From: Fibrobacter sp.
Lineage (GTDB): Bacteria > Fibrobacterota > Fibrobacteria > Fibrobacterales > Fibrobacteraceae
NCBI GenBank assembly: GCA_024398845.1
Contig: JAKSIM010000021.1
Coordinates: forward strand, 1 to 45,801
DNA: 45,801 nt
Direction of reading: 5' to 3'
Under the pieces are notes generated by a model. The model ran no database searches. It was not told where the DNA came from and was given only the letters and a program-made list of their open reading frames with translations. This document shows, piece after piece, positions 7,903 through 15,745 of this stretch; positions within the stretch are counted from its first letter, which is position 1; every line of letters starts with the position of its first letter. The position numbers and the translations under genes were made by a program.

Positions 7903-7941
7903 ATTTGGGGTGGGATTAATTTTTTTCGGAGGATGTACCTT

Positions 7942-8553
7942 ATGAAAAAACTGATGTTGGGATTGGCTGTTTTAGGAATTGTACTTGCCGGTTGCGCCGG
8001 AAGTAGGTCGGACGACCCAGAAGCTCTTGATACAGCTCTCGTTGGTTTTACCTCTTGCGTACAAGGCTCTCGTTGGCAGGAGGCCTTAGAGTATGTGACG
8101 GATGGCGAAGCTAACGCTATTAGTCCCGATGGTTATGAATTTAAGGAAGAATATAAAGTGGCCGCTCGTCGCTTGCCGCTTTCTACACTCCGTAAGGCTG
8201 GACTTCAGGTCGATGGCCGTGGCCGCTTGGTCGGCATCAAGGATGCTATGGACGAAGCCAACGAACGTTACGTGATGTCTGAAAATCAGGCCAAGGTCGG
8301 TACGAACCTGAAGGCCATGGAAGACGCTCGTATTAAGCGCCGTTTGGAAGAAGGCCAGAAGGTCTTGCAGGAAGAAGAAGAAGCCGCTAATCAGGAACAG
8401 CAGGTTGAAGTTTACAGCAACAAGCTGACTGACGAAGAAAAGCGCAAATACGGTAGTACCCGTGATTTGCAGGCTCCTGAAGCTACTCCGGACAGTGATG
8501 TCGAAGAAGCCGAAGAAGAACTTCATGGTGACTACGAATCGGAAAGTTATTAA
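7942..8553 (+). CDS. putative lipoprotein with acidic coiled-coil-like tail
   Basis: A 203-residue lipoprotein of no family I recognise. The signal MKKLMLGLAVLGIVLAGC has a canonical lipobox LAGC. After the Cys comes a small domain of about 80 residues. A highly charged Glu/Lys/Arg stretch follows (ARIKRRLEEGQKVLQEEEE), probably a long helix or coiled coil, then an acidic C-terminus. The start is decided by GGAGG (7928-7932), nine bases before this ATG. The frame continues upstream to 7894 but without a signal peptide. A strong terminator follows, so it is monocistronic. Confidence 0.85.
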   Translation: MKKLMLGLAVLGIVLAGCAGSRSDDPEALDTALVGFTSCVQGSRWQEALEYVTDGEANAISPDGYEFKEEYKVAARRLPLSTLRKAGLQVDGRGRLVGIKDAMDEANERYVMSENQAKVGTNLKAMEDARIKRRLEEGQKVLQEEEEAANQEQQVEVYSNKLTDEEKRKYGSTRDLQAPEATPDSDVEEAEEELHGDYESESY

Positions 8554-8565
8554 TTTGTCTAAAAC

Positions 8566-8593
8566 GCCCTCGACGTGGTCGGGGGCTTTTTTT
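8566..8593 (+). terminator. rho-independent terminator
   Basis: GCCCTCGAC (8566-8574), loop GTG, GTCGGGGGC (8578-8586), then T7. It separates the two lipoprotein genes. Confidence 0.9.
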
Positions 8594-8604
8594 ATGAGGG
8601 GTGT

Positions 8605-9036
8605 ATGAAACGTTCAATCATTTTATTTCTCTTTGCACTGCTTTTTGTCGCTTGCGGCGATTGGGATGCTGGTGATGGTGGCTATAATGGTGGCTATCAG
8701 TATAACGAACGATTCCATTATTACTACGCACAGGAATGTGACATTGGCCGTGTGGATTATGACTATTGCGGTGATACGTATTCTTTGACAAAATCGTTAT
8801 CGATTTCGATTAGGGTGGAACCTGATGGTTTTGCTACTGTCTATTATGATGGACAAGGACCTCTTTATTACGAACGTCATGAATACAAAGTGGGTTTTGA
8901 TCGCGATTATGGCGAATATTACCAGTTTGGCTTAAATTCCGATGATTATCTTACGGTTTACACCGACGGATACGAGGCTGTTTACAGCGATTATTGGAAT
9001 GGGGTCGATTATCACTATTATTACGATAGATATTAA
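8605..9036 (+). CDS. putative tyrosine-rich lipoprotein
   Basis: A 143-residue protein of unknown function. The signal MKRSIILFLFALLFVAC ends in Cys17 with an unusual Phe at -3 (FVAC). The mature part is very rich in Tyr, Asp and Gly (for example FHYYYAQ and DYHYYYDRY at the C-terminus) and has two internal Cys (ECDIG, DYCGD). The start at 8605 gives a normal signal peptide. The frame upstream runs back into the preceding terminator. It is followed by cmk. Confidence 0.75.
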   Translation: MKRSIILFLFALLFVACGDWDAGDGGYNGGYQYNERFHYYYAQECDIGRVDYDYCGDTYSLTKSLSISIRVEPDGFATVYYDGQGPLYYERHEYKVGFDRDYGEYYQFGLNSDDYLTVYTDGYEAVYSDYWNGVDYHYYYDRY

Positions 9037-9086
9037 TTCGCTTCCCTTTAACCCCTTTTACATTATTTCTATATTTGCGCTCACTT

Positions 9087-9758
9087 ATGGCAACATCAAG
9101 TGAGCATTTTGTTATCGCCCTCGATGGCGGAAGTGGAACCGGCAAGAGCACGACGGCCAAGCTCGTCGCGAAGACTCTTGGCATCACCTATCTTGACACG
9201 GGCGCTATGTATCGCGCGGTCACGTTCGCCGCTCTCGAGAAGGGACTTCCGGCCGAGGAAGGACCCGCCATGGACAATCTGCTCAAGGAACTCAAACTTT
9301 CTTTTGATTCCGAGAACCACATCTTGATCAACGGGGTCTCGTACGAACAGGAAATTCGCGGCATGCGCGTTTCGAATAACGTGAGTGTGTACTGCGCCCT
9401 CCCGTCCGTCCGCGCTGCCATGACCGATAAGCAACGCGAAATCGGTGCTTCGTCCAGCTGCATTCTGGATGGCCGCGATATTGGTACAGTCGTGTTCCCC
9501 AACGCCAAGTACAAGTTTTTCATGGTGACGGACGTGAAGGTCCGTGCCGAACGTCGCTACAAGGAACTCCTGGAACGCGGCGAAAAAGTTACCCTCGAAG
9601 AAGTCCTCGCGAATCTCGTGGAACGCGACCGCCTGGATTCCTCCCGAGCTACGGCCCCTCTTAAAAAGGCCGACGACGCAATTGAAATTGACACTACACA
9701 CATCTCAATCCAACAACAGGTTCAAAAGATTCTCGACTACGTAGGTGTAGTGGCGTAG
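9087..9758 (+). CDS. cmk: cytidylate kinase
   Basis: Phosphorylates CMP/dCMP with ATP. The 223-residue protein has the P-loop GGSGTGKST near the N-terminus, the conserved ITYLDTGAMYRAVT segment, LDGRDIGTVVFP, and the lid/C-terminal ERDRLDSSRATAPLKKADDA typical of bacterial Cmk. It lies upstream of rpsA, the same gene pair as in E. coli. There is no ribosome-binding site. TATATT (9070-9075) is 11 bases before the ATG, so the leader would be only a few bases. An in-frame TTG at 9075 lies inside that hexamer and is rejected as start. Confidence 0.95.
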   Translation: MATSSEHFVIALDGGSGTGKSTTAKLVAKTLGITYLDTGAMYRAVTFAALEKGLPAEEGPAMDNLLKELKLSFDSENHILINGVSYEQEIRGMRVSNNVSVYCALPSVRAAMTDKQREIGASSSCILDGRDIGTVVFPNAKYKFFMVTDVKVRAERRYKELLERGEKVTLEEVLANLVERDRLDSSRATAPLKKADDAIEIDTTHISIQQQVQKILDYVGVVA

Positions 9759-9838
9759 CCTGAATCTTTTAAACCATAACAACCAGGGAATACATATTAA
9801 GAAGGAAAGGTTAAGAGTCAGGTGCGATTTGCTAACCA

Positions 9839-9940
9839 CAAAAAGTGATTGGTAAGCAGTGGCTAGTAAACAGGAACAGAAGGTATGAAGCCTCCTAGAT
9901 GTCCTAACCACCAATCACCAACCACTAACCACTATTTAAT
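9839..9940. repeat. heptad-repeat element upstream of rpsA
   Basis: Degenerate 7-base units on one strand (AGTGATT, GGTAAGC, AGTGGCT, AGTAAAC, from about 9845) face complementary-type units (CCTAACC, ACCAATC, ACCAACC, ACTAACC, ACTATTT, about 9902-9938). They form an imperfect long inverted repeat. A shorter version lies behind rpsA at 11757-11820. Confidence 0.6.
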
Positions 9941-9965
9941 GTGCAGTCCCTACAAGAAATACAAT

Positions 9966-11750
9966 ATGTCTCAAAACATCAAATTCGGAACTCAAGAAGA
10001 TCTCGCAGAAATCCTCGCTGCTCAAGGTGAATGCAGCCCGAACTTCCGCAAGCAGAACGCCGACGTCTATGCCGGTATGGACTGCCTCGAACAGGGCAAG
10101 CTCGTCACTGGTAAGATCAGCCAGGTGAACGAACAGGAAGTTCTCATCGACGTGAACTACAAGTCCGAAGGCGTGATCGATCGCGCTGAATTCAAGGACA
10201 CGGATTCTCTCGAAATCGGTTCCGAAATCGAAGTTTTTGTCGAAAAGCTCGAAGATGAAGACGGCCGTCTCATCCTCAGCAAGCAGAAGGCTGACTTCGT
10301 CCGCGTGTGGGATCGCATCCACGCTGCATTCGAAAACAACGAAGTTGTCCGTGGCAAGCTCACGAAGCGCATCAAGGGCGGCGTGGTCGTCGACCTCTTC
10401 GGTATCGATGCCTTCCTCCCGGGTTCCCAGATCGACCTCCGTCAGATCCCGGACATCAACGCCCTCATCGACCAGGAATTCGACCTCAAGGTCATCAAGG
10501 TCAACAAGGCCCGTCGCAACATCGTCGTTTCTCGCCGTGTTGTTCTCGAAGAAGAACGCAACAAGCAGCGTGGCGACGTTCTCGAAACTCTCGAGAAGAA
10601 CCAGGTCCGCAAGGGTATCGTCAAGAACATCACCGACTTCGGTGCATTCATCGACCTCGGCGGCGTAGATGGCCTCCTCCACATCACCGACATGAGCTAC
10701 AAGCGCATCAACCACCCGACCGAAATGGTCCAGCTTGGTCAGGAAGTCGAAGTTATGGTGCTCGACTTCAACGACAAGAAGGAACGCATCTCTCTCGGCA
10801 TGAAGCAGCTTAAGCCGCATCCGTGGAAGGACATCGCCGAACGTTATCCGGAAGGCGCCATCGTTAAGGGTAAGGTTGTTTCCATCACTGATTACGGTGC
10901 ATTCATCGAACTCGACAGTGGTGTTGAAGGCCTCATCCACGTTTCTGAAATGTCCTGGACCCAGCACGTTAAGCACCCGTCCAAAATCCTCACCGTTGGT
11001 CAGGAAGTTGAAGCTGTCGTTCTCAAGGTCGAAGAAGAAGCCGAACGCATCTCTCTCGGCATGAAGCAGCTCGAAAGCGATCCGTGGGATTCCATCGAAA
11101 CCGAACTTCCCCCGGGCGCACGCGTTGTTGGTGAAATCCGCAACATCGCTTCCTTCGGCGCATTCGTCGAAATCAAGGAAGGTGTTGATGGCCTCATCCA
11201 CGTTTCCGACATGTCCTGGACCAAGAAGATCACCCACCCGAACGAAATGGTCAAGAAGGGTGACAAGGTCGAATGCGTCGTTCTCGCCGTCGATAAGGAA
11301 AAGCGCCGCATTTCCCTCTCCATGAAGCACCTCACCGAAGATCCGTGGGATTCTGTTGAATCCACCTATCCGGTTGATGCCGAAGTGAAGGGCAAGATTG
11401 TCCGTATGCTCGATCGCGGTGTTGTCGTTGAACTCAACGAAGGCATCGAAGGTTTCATCCCGGTTTCCAAGCTCACCGCTGAATACATCAAGGTTCCTGC
11501 CGATGCATTCAAGGTTGGCGACGAAGTTCCGGCTGTTGTTACCGAAATCGATCAGAACAACCGTAAGATCTACCTCTCCGTGGTTGACTACTTCAAGAAC
11601 CGTGAATCCGCTGAGCTCAAGGCTTGGATGGACTCTCACAAGCCGGGCGAAAACGGCACCACCATTGGTGAAGCCGCCGCTCCTGCCAAGAAGAAGGCCA
11701 CTAAGAAGAAGGCTGAAAAGGCTGAAGAAGCTCCTGCTGAAGAAGCCTAA
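9966..11750 (+). CDS. rpsA: 30S ribosomal protein S1
   Basis: A 594-residue S1, which brings mRNA to the 30S subunit. Six S1 (OB-fold) domains are visible in order, at about residues 40-110, 125-195, 210-280, 295-368, 382-455 and 468-538. Domains 3-5 share the strong GxFGAF(V/I)(D/E)-type and GL(I/L)H(V/I)(S/T)(D/E)MSW-type motifs. Domain 1 is the degenerate ribosome-anchoring type. The C-terminus is a Lys/Ala/Glu-rich tail. Codon usage is strongly biased to C-ending codons, as expected for a very highly expressed gene. The ATG before SQNIKF is chosen because the upstream extension is repeat sequence. Heptad repeats flank both sides. Confidence 0.97.
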   Translation: MSQNIKFGTQEDLAEILAAQGECSPNFRKQNADVYAGMDCLEQGKLVTGKISQVNEQEVLIDVNYKSEGVIDRAEFKDTDSLEIGSEIEVFVEKLEDEDGRLILSKQKADFVRVWDRIHAAFENNEVVRGKLTKRIKGGVVVDLFGIDAFLPGSQIDLRQIPDINALIDQEFDLKVIKVNKARRNIVVSRRVVLEEERNKQRGDVLETLEKNQVRKGIVKNITDFGAFIDLGGVDGLLHITDMSYKRINHPTEMVQLGQEVEVMVLDFNDKKERISLGMKQLKPHPWKDIAERYPEGAIVKGKVVSITDYGAFIELDSGVEGLIHVSEMSWTQHVKHPSKILTVGQEVEAVVLKVEEEAERISLGMKQLESDPWDSIETELPPGARVVGEIRNIASFGAFVEIKEGVDGLIHVSDMSWTKKITHPNEMVKKGDKVECVVLAVDKEKRRISLSMKHLTEDPWDSVESTYPVDAEVKGKIVRMLDRGVVVELNEGIEGFIPVSKLTAEYIKVPADAFKVGDEVPAVVTEIDQNNRKIYLSVVDYFKNRESAELKAWMDSHKPGENGTTIGEAAAPAKKKATKKKAEKAEEAPAEEA

Positions 11751-11756
11751 TTAAGT

Positions 11757-11820
11757 AAACAGTGATTAGTGGTTGATAAACAGGAAATTCCTAACCACTG
11801 AACACCAACTACTATTTAAG
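11757..11820. repeat. heptad-repeat element downstream of rpsA
   Basis: Units AGTGATT, AGTGGTT, GATAAAC and AGGAAAT, then the complementary type CCTAACC, CACCAAC and TACTATTTAAG. It shares AGTGATT, TAAACAGGAA, CCTAACCAC and ACTATTTAA with the element upstream of rpsA. Confidence 0.6.
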
Positions 11821-11821
11821 G

Positions 11822-11856
11822 AATCCCGTGGGTAACTGCGGGATTTCTTTTTTTTT
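11822..11856 (+). terminator. rpsA terminator
   Basis: Arms AATCCCG (11822-11828) and CGGGATT (11839-11845), followed by TCTTTTTTTTT. Confidence 0.85.
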
Positions 11857-12068
11857 GTGATGGACTCCAAATGCCAGGTAATTTGAATTTTGAAGCCCAT
11901 TTTTTTGAGGCTTTACGCTAGGATAAAATAAAATTTGGTTAATTTGTTTGTAAAAATAGGCTCCGAGTTGGCAAAAATTGATATTTGGAGCCCATTTGGG
12001 AACATATTTTGACTTTTGGGGCTTCTTTAACTTTATGCCTGGATTAATTTTTTTCTAAAATTGGTTTC
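11857..12068. other. AT-rich intergenic region with two degenerate direct repeats
   Basis: Unit 1 (about 11862-11926) and unit 2 (about 11958-12046) share the order CTCC.A, TGcCA/TGGCA, TTGA-ATTTtGA/gGAGCCCATTT, G(A/G)GGCTT and GC(C/T)(T/A)GGAT. A TAAAAT hexamer (12056-12061) lies 7 bases before the coaBC ATG. I see no gene. Confidence 0.4.
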
Positions 12069-13409
12069 ATGGATTTAGCTGGAAAGAAGATTCTCCTTGG
12101 CGTCTCGGGCGGTATTGCCGCCTACAAGAGCTGTGAACTTCTGCGGCTTTTGCAGAAGAAGGATGCCGAGGTGCGCGTGTGCATGACGGAAGCTGCCACG
12201 CAGTTTGTGGCGCCTCTCACTTTTGCTAGCCTTAGCAAGTGCCCGGTGTACTTGAAGAATGGCGCCGTGGAAGCGCGCCCGTTCCAGCATATCGATTTCC
12301 CGCGTTGGGCGGACTTGTACCTCGTTGTGCCTGCGACGGCGAACGTGATTGGAAAGTTCGTCTACGGCATTGCCGACGATCCGGTGAGCCTTTGCTTTAT
12401 GAGTTGCACGTGCCCGCGTTTCGTGGCGCCCGCGATGAATGTCGCGATGTACAATTCCCCTGCGGTCAAACGCAACCTGGAAACGCTCCGTAGTTTTGAA
12501 AACACGTTCGTGCTTGAATCCCCGGCAGGCGAACTCGCTTGCGGCGAAGTGGGGAAGGGCCGCCTCCTGGAACCCGCGGAAATTATCGCATGTCTGGAAT
12601 CAGCTGAAGAGACGAGAGAGAATGATAGTGAGGTTTCGTCTTCGACTTCTACGTCATTGCGAGGAGCTTGCGACGAAGCAATCCAAAACAAAATATCCGA
12701 AGCGGCGCAGTATCTTCAAGAAACTGCTCAACTTGACCTCCCTGCTTCCGCTCAAGGCGTAAACGTTCGTCGCGTGCTTATTACCGCAGGGCGAACCGAA
12801 GAAGCAATTGACCCGGTGCGTTACATCAGTAACCGCAGCAGCGGAAAAACGGCGGTCGCCCTCGCTGCAACATTCCTTGCGAATGGCTTTGATGTGGGTG
12901 TAGTCGCTGGCCCGATGGAAGCCGAATTCCCGGGCGGCGTACATGTGACGCGTGTCCGCAGTGCGCAACAGATGCATAGTGCGGTTTTAGAGCAAATGAA
13001 AAACGTCGACGCGTTGGTGCATTGCGCGGCCGTCGCCGATTATCGCCCGAAGGTTGTCGCTACCGAAAAAATCAAGGATAGCCGCAGCCAACTGATTTTG
13101 GAACTGGAACCGAATCCAAATATTTTGCGCGACAGCGTCGCTGCCAAACGCGGAGACCAAGTTGTCGTGGGTTTCGCTCTCGAAACAGACCACTTTGCGG
13201 AACATGCCAAGGAAAAATTCGAAAAGAGCGGGGCCGATGCCCTGCTTTTGAATGCGCCTGTCGCAAGCGGTAGCGGTTTTGGTTTTGACGAAGTGCGCTA
13301 CGCCCTTATTCGCCGTGGTCTGCCGATTCCCGAAATGAAGATGGGAAGCAAGTTAAACCTGGCCCAAGAAATTGTGGACTTTGTAATAAGCAAATGCAGT
13401 TCGAGGTGA
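12069..13409 (+). CDS. coaBC: bifunctional phosphopantothenoylcysteine decarboxylase / phosphopantothenate-cysteine ligase
   Basis: Catalyses two steps of coenzyme A synthesis. The N-terminal CoaC flavoprotein domain (about residues 1-180) shows GVSGGIAAYKSCELLR, the PAMN motif (VAPAMNVAMY) and SPAGELACGEVGKGRL with the active-site Cys. The C-terminal CoaB domain (about 235-446) shows VLITAGRTEEAIDPVRYISN, RSSGK and AVADYRP with EKIKDS. The linker (about 180-235) is longer than usual and includes residues encoded by a dispersed-repeat-like sequence (12653-12684). There is no ribosome-binding site, so a leaderless mRNA is possible. The stop overlaps the region upstream of the next gene, so the two are probably cotranscribed. 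Confidence 0.95.
   Translation: MDLAGKKILLGVSGGIAAYKSCELLRLLQKKDAEVRVCMTEAATQFVAPLTFASLSKCPVYLKNGAVEARPFQHIDFPRWADLYLVVPATANVIGKFVYGIADDPVSLCFMSCTCPRFVAPAMNVAMYNSPAVKRNLETLRSFENTFVLESPAGELACGEVGKGRLLEPAEIIACLESAEETRENDSEVSSSTSTSLRGACDEAIQNKISEAAQYLQETAQLDLPASAQGVNVRRVLITAGRTEEAIDPVRYISNRSSGKTAVALAATFLANGFDVGVVAGPMEAEFPGGVHVTRVRSAQQMHSAVLEQMKNVDALVHCAAVADYRPKVVATEKIKDSRSQLILELEPNPNILRDSVAAKRGDQVVVGFALETDHFAEHAKEKFEKSGADALLLNAPVASGSGFGFDEVRYALIRRGLPIPEMKMGSKLNLAQEIVDFVISKCSSR
12653..12684. repeat. palindromic repeat inside the coaBC linker
   Basis: The sequence GTCATTGCGAGGAGC, then TTGCGACGAAGCAATCC, has ATTGC/GCAAT ends. It resembles a widespread dispersed palindromic repeat (GTCATTGCGAG...GAAGCAATC) known from many bacteria. 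Here it is translated in frame as SLRGACDEAIQ. Confidence 0.65.
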
Positions 13410-13414
13410 CTTTT

Positions 13415-14281
13415 ATGGATGAAGAGATTGATTTAAATGAACTGCGTAGTTACCTAGAAGGCCAAGCTGATTTAGGTGGGTACGATTTAGTTTTGGATGA
13501 ACCTTGGGCTTTGCAAAAACCGAGTAAGTTGCCTCACTCCGCTCCTGCTCCAGTGCGTGCGATGCCGACGATTGCACCACAACCTGGTGCAGATCAGGGC
13601 CCCGCTTTGGTCATGTCTTCTCAGCCAGTGCCGTCCCGTGCAAGTTCGCAGCCTGCGGCAAGTTTTGCTCAGTCGGTTTCAACGCCTGCTTTTGGTGGCG
13701 TGATGCCTGCACCGCGTCCTGTGAAAAAAACGGTTTCTGCTTTTGAATCGGCCGATTCGTTGAATGCCTTTTACGAGATTATTGCAAAGGAATCCGTTTA
13801 TGCGGGGGCTCAAAGCATTGCGCGTTATGAGGGCCCCGAACACCCGCAGCTCCTTTTGCTATTTGACGCTCCGCGTGCCGATATTCCGTCGGGTCAATTT
13901 CTAGCATCTCCTACGGGCGAGATGCTTGTGCGTCTTTTTGCAAGCTTGCATGTTGAACAAAGTAATATTGGCGTTGCGTTCTTTTACAAGAGTACAATGT
14001 CGCGCAACCTTCCGCCGCTTTTAGAAACGGCTCTTCGCAAAATGCTTGCGAAGGAACTCAGTTTTATTGCTCCGCAAACCATGGTGACTTTTGGTGAACC
14101 CCTGTTCCACCAGATTTTTGGCAAGGGTAAAAACTTCAACGATTGCGCAGGTTCCGACATGGACTTTAATGGTGTAAAAACCACTTCTCTTGTTGATGCT
14201 TTTGCCATGGCCGGTGATAAGCAGCTCAAATGGGTCACTTGGAAGGTCCATATTCCACGTGGTACGTACTTCAAGGCGTAA
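13415..14281 (+). CDS. degenerate family-4 uracil-DNA-glycosylase-like protein
   Basis: A 288-residue protein not firmly assigned. Residues 1-25 are acidic. A Pro/Ala/Ser/Gln-rich linker follows (about 30-105). The C-terminal domain (about 115-288) follows the family-4 UDG layout: LLLLFDAPRAD where UDGs have a GEAPG-type loop, TGEMLVRLF where they have a GxLL helix, and PLLETALRKMLAKELSFIAPQTMVTFGEPLFHQIFG, which is split here into PLLETALRKMLAKE and SFIAPQTMVTFGEPLFHQIF and matches the 'IRPKVIVALG' region. The GEAPG and terminal HPS motifs are altered (FDAPR, HIPRG), and no Fe-S cysteines are visible, so glycosylase activity is doubtful. The start is supported by GAGGTGA (13402-13408). An in-frame ATG at 13394 would overlap coaBC. 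It sits between coaBC and dnaB. Confidence 0.55.
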   Translation: MDEEIDLNELRSYLEGQADLGGYDLVLDEPWALQKPSKLPHSAPAPVRAMPTIAPQPGADQGPALVMSSQPVPSRASSQPAASFAQSVSTPAFGGVMPAPRPVKKTVSAFESADSLNAFYEIIAKESVYAGAQSIARYEGPEHPQLLLLFDAPRADIPSGQFLASPTGEMLVRLFASLHVEQSNIGVAFFYKSTMSRNLPPLLETALRKMLAKELSFIAPQTMVTFGEPLFHQIFGKGKNFNDCAGSDMDFNGVKTTSLVDAFAMAGDKQLKWVTWKVHIPRGTYFKA

Positions 14282-14320
14282 CATTCCCAAAAGCAATATT
14301 TATATTTCCATTGATTGTAT

Positions 14321-15745
14321 ATGGCAGAATTTAATGACGAACAGCCGATGTACGAGAATCGGCCTATTCCAACTGACGAGCAAGCGGAACGCTACTTGCT
14401 TGGTGGAATTTTGCGTGACCCCAACGTGATGGGGTCTGTTGTTACGATTGTTGCAAGTGATGAATTTTTCTTCTTTGAACGTCATCGCCTCATTTGGCAT
14501 GCCCTGACTCAGTTGTACAGGGCCGGTACGCCTATCGATGTATTGACTCTTTCTGCTGAATTGGAATTGGAAGGTAAAATCCAAAAGTGCGGTGGTCGCG
14601 AGTACATTTTTGATTTGATGGATGCCGTTGCCTCGTCGGCTAACGTAGATTGGAACGTTCAGCACTTGCGCAGCAAGTTCGTACTTCGTCAACTCATCAA
14701 GGCTTCCGAAGAAACCATCAAAAAATCTTTGGATGCGTCTTTCACGCCCGAGTCGGTTCTTGAAGAAGCCGAAAAGAACATTTTTGCTATTGCGGACCAG
14801 CAGGTTCGGCAGTCGCTGCAGCCCATCGAAAAGTTCGTGACTCCATTGCTCGACCGCCTGGCGAACCGCAAGGACGGCATTACGGGCATTCCGACTGGAC
14901 TTGCGGAGTTGGACGAATTGACGAACGGACTTCAGGATTCGGACTTGATTATTCTCGCGGCTCGTCCGGGTGTGGGCAAAACGTCTTTTGCTTTGACGAT
15001 TGCTGCAAATGCGGCTATTGATTACAACCGCAAGGTGGCGTTTTTCAGCCTCGAAATGGATGGGGTGCAGCTGGCGCAACGTTTGCTTTGCTCTCGTGCC
15101 CGCGTGGACCAGAGTAAACTCCGTTCTGGTAAACTCTCCCGTGACGAGATGAACCAGATTATTGGCAAGGTGGCTCCTATCAACCAGTCTCCGCTGTACG
15201 TGGACGATAACGCTGACCTTGGCATTATGGAACTCATGAGTAAGGCCCGCGAACTCAAGCGCAAGGATCAACTTGATATGCTCATCATTGACTACCTGCA
15301 GTTGATGAAAACGGGCAACGAAGAAAACCGCGCAGTTGCCATCGGTAACATTTCTCGCGGTCTCAAGATTTTGGCAAAGGAACTTCACATCCCGGTCATC
15401 GCTCTTGCCCAGCTTAGCCGTAAGGTCGAAGAGAAAGGGCGCGACAGGCCTCAGCTTTCTGACTTGCGTGAATCCGGTTCTATCGAACAGGACGCCGATA
15501 TGGTGTGGTTTGTGGAGCGTCCATACGTACGTACCCACAAGGACGAAGATTACAATAAGGCTGAACTCATTGTCGCTAAGCATCGTAACGGTTCCGTAAA
15601 AGACATCCCGCTATACTTTGAACCCAACATCACTACGTTCTTTAACGCCGAAGTCAATGGTGGCGATGGTGGTGACGATGGCGGCGACTACCAGTATGAC
15701 GACGGTGGCGACATGGGTGCTGCCGGCTTTGGAGACTTTGGTTAA
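14321..15745 (+). CDS. dnaB: replicative DNA helicase
   Basis: A 474-residue DnaB, the hexameric helicase that unwinds the replication fork and binds primase. The N-terminal helical domain (about 10-110, DEQAERYLLGGIL) is followed by the RecA-like C-terminal domain: Walker A ARPGVGKTS, FFSLEM, the Walker B region IIDYLQLM, ALAQLSRKVE, and SDLRESGSIEQDAD. The C-terminus is a Gly/Asp-rich tail, a little longer than usual. There is no intein. The ATG before AEFNDE is used. An upstream in-frame TTG at 14315 is less likely. No Shine-Dalgarno is visible. It overlaps the next gene by one base (TAATG). Confidence 0.96.
   Translation: MAEFNDEQPMYENRPIPTDEQAERYLLGGILRDPNVMGSVVTIVASDEFFFFERHRLIWHALTQLYRAGTPIDVLTLSAELELEGKIQKCGGREYIFDLMDAVASSANVDWNVQHLRSKFVLRQLIKASEETIKKSLDASFTPESVLEEAEKNIFAIADQQVRQSLQPIEKFVTPLLDRLANRKDGITGIPTGLAELDELTNGLQDSDLIILAARPGVGKTSFALTIAANAAIDYNRKVAFFSLEMDGVQLAQRLLCSRARVDQSKLRSGKLSRDEMNQIIGKVAPINQSPLYVDDNADLGIMELMSKARELKRKDQLDMLIIDYLQLMKTGNEENRAVAIGNISRGLKILAKELHIPVIALAQLSRKVEEKGRDRPQLSDLRESGSIEQDADMVWFVERPYVRTHKDEDYNKAELIVAKHRNGSVKDIPLYFEPNITTFFNAEVNGGDGGDDGGDYQYDDGGDMGAAGFGDFG

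Noticed and set aside
9936..11639. 567-codon open frame on the minus strand across rpsA
   Set aside because: It is the antisense shadow of S1, produced by the strongly biased codon use of rpsA. The plus strand has six clear S1 domains.
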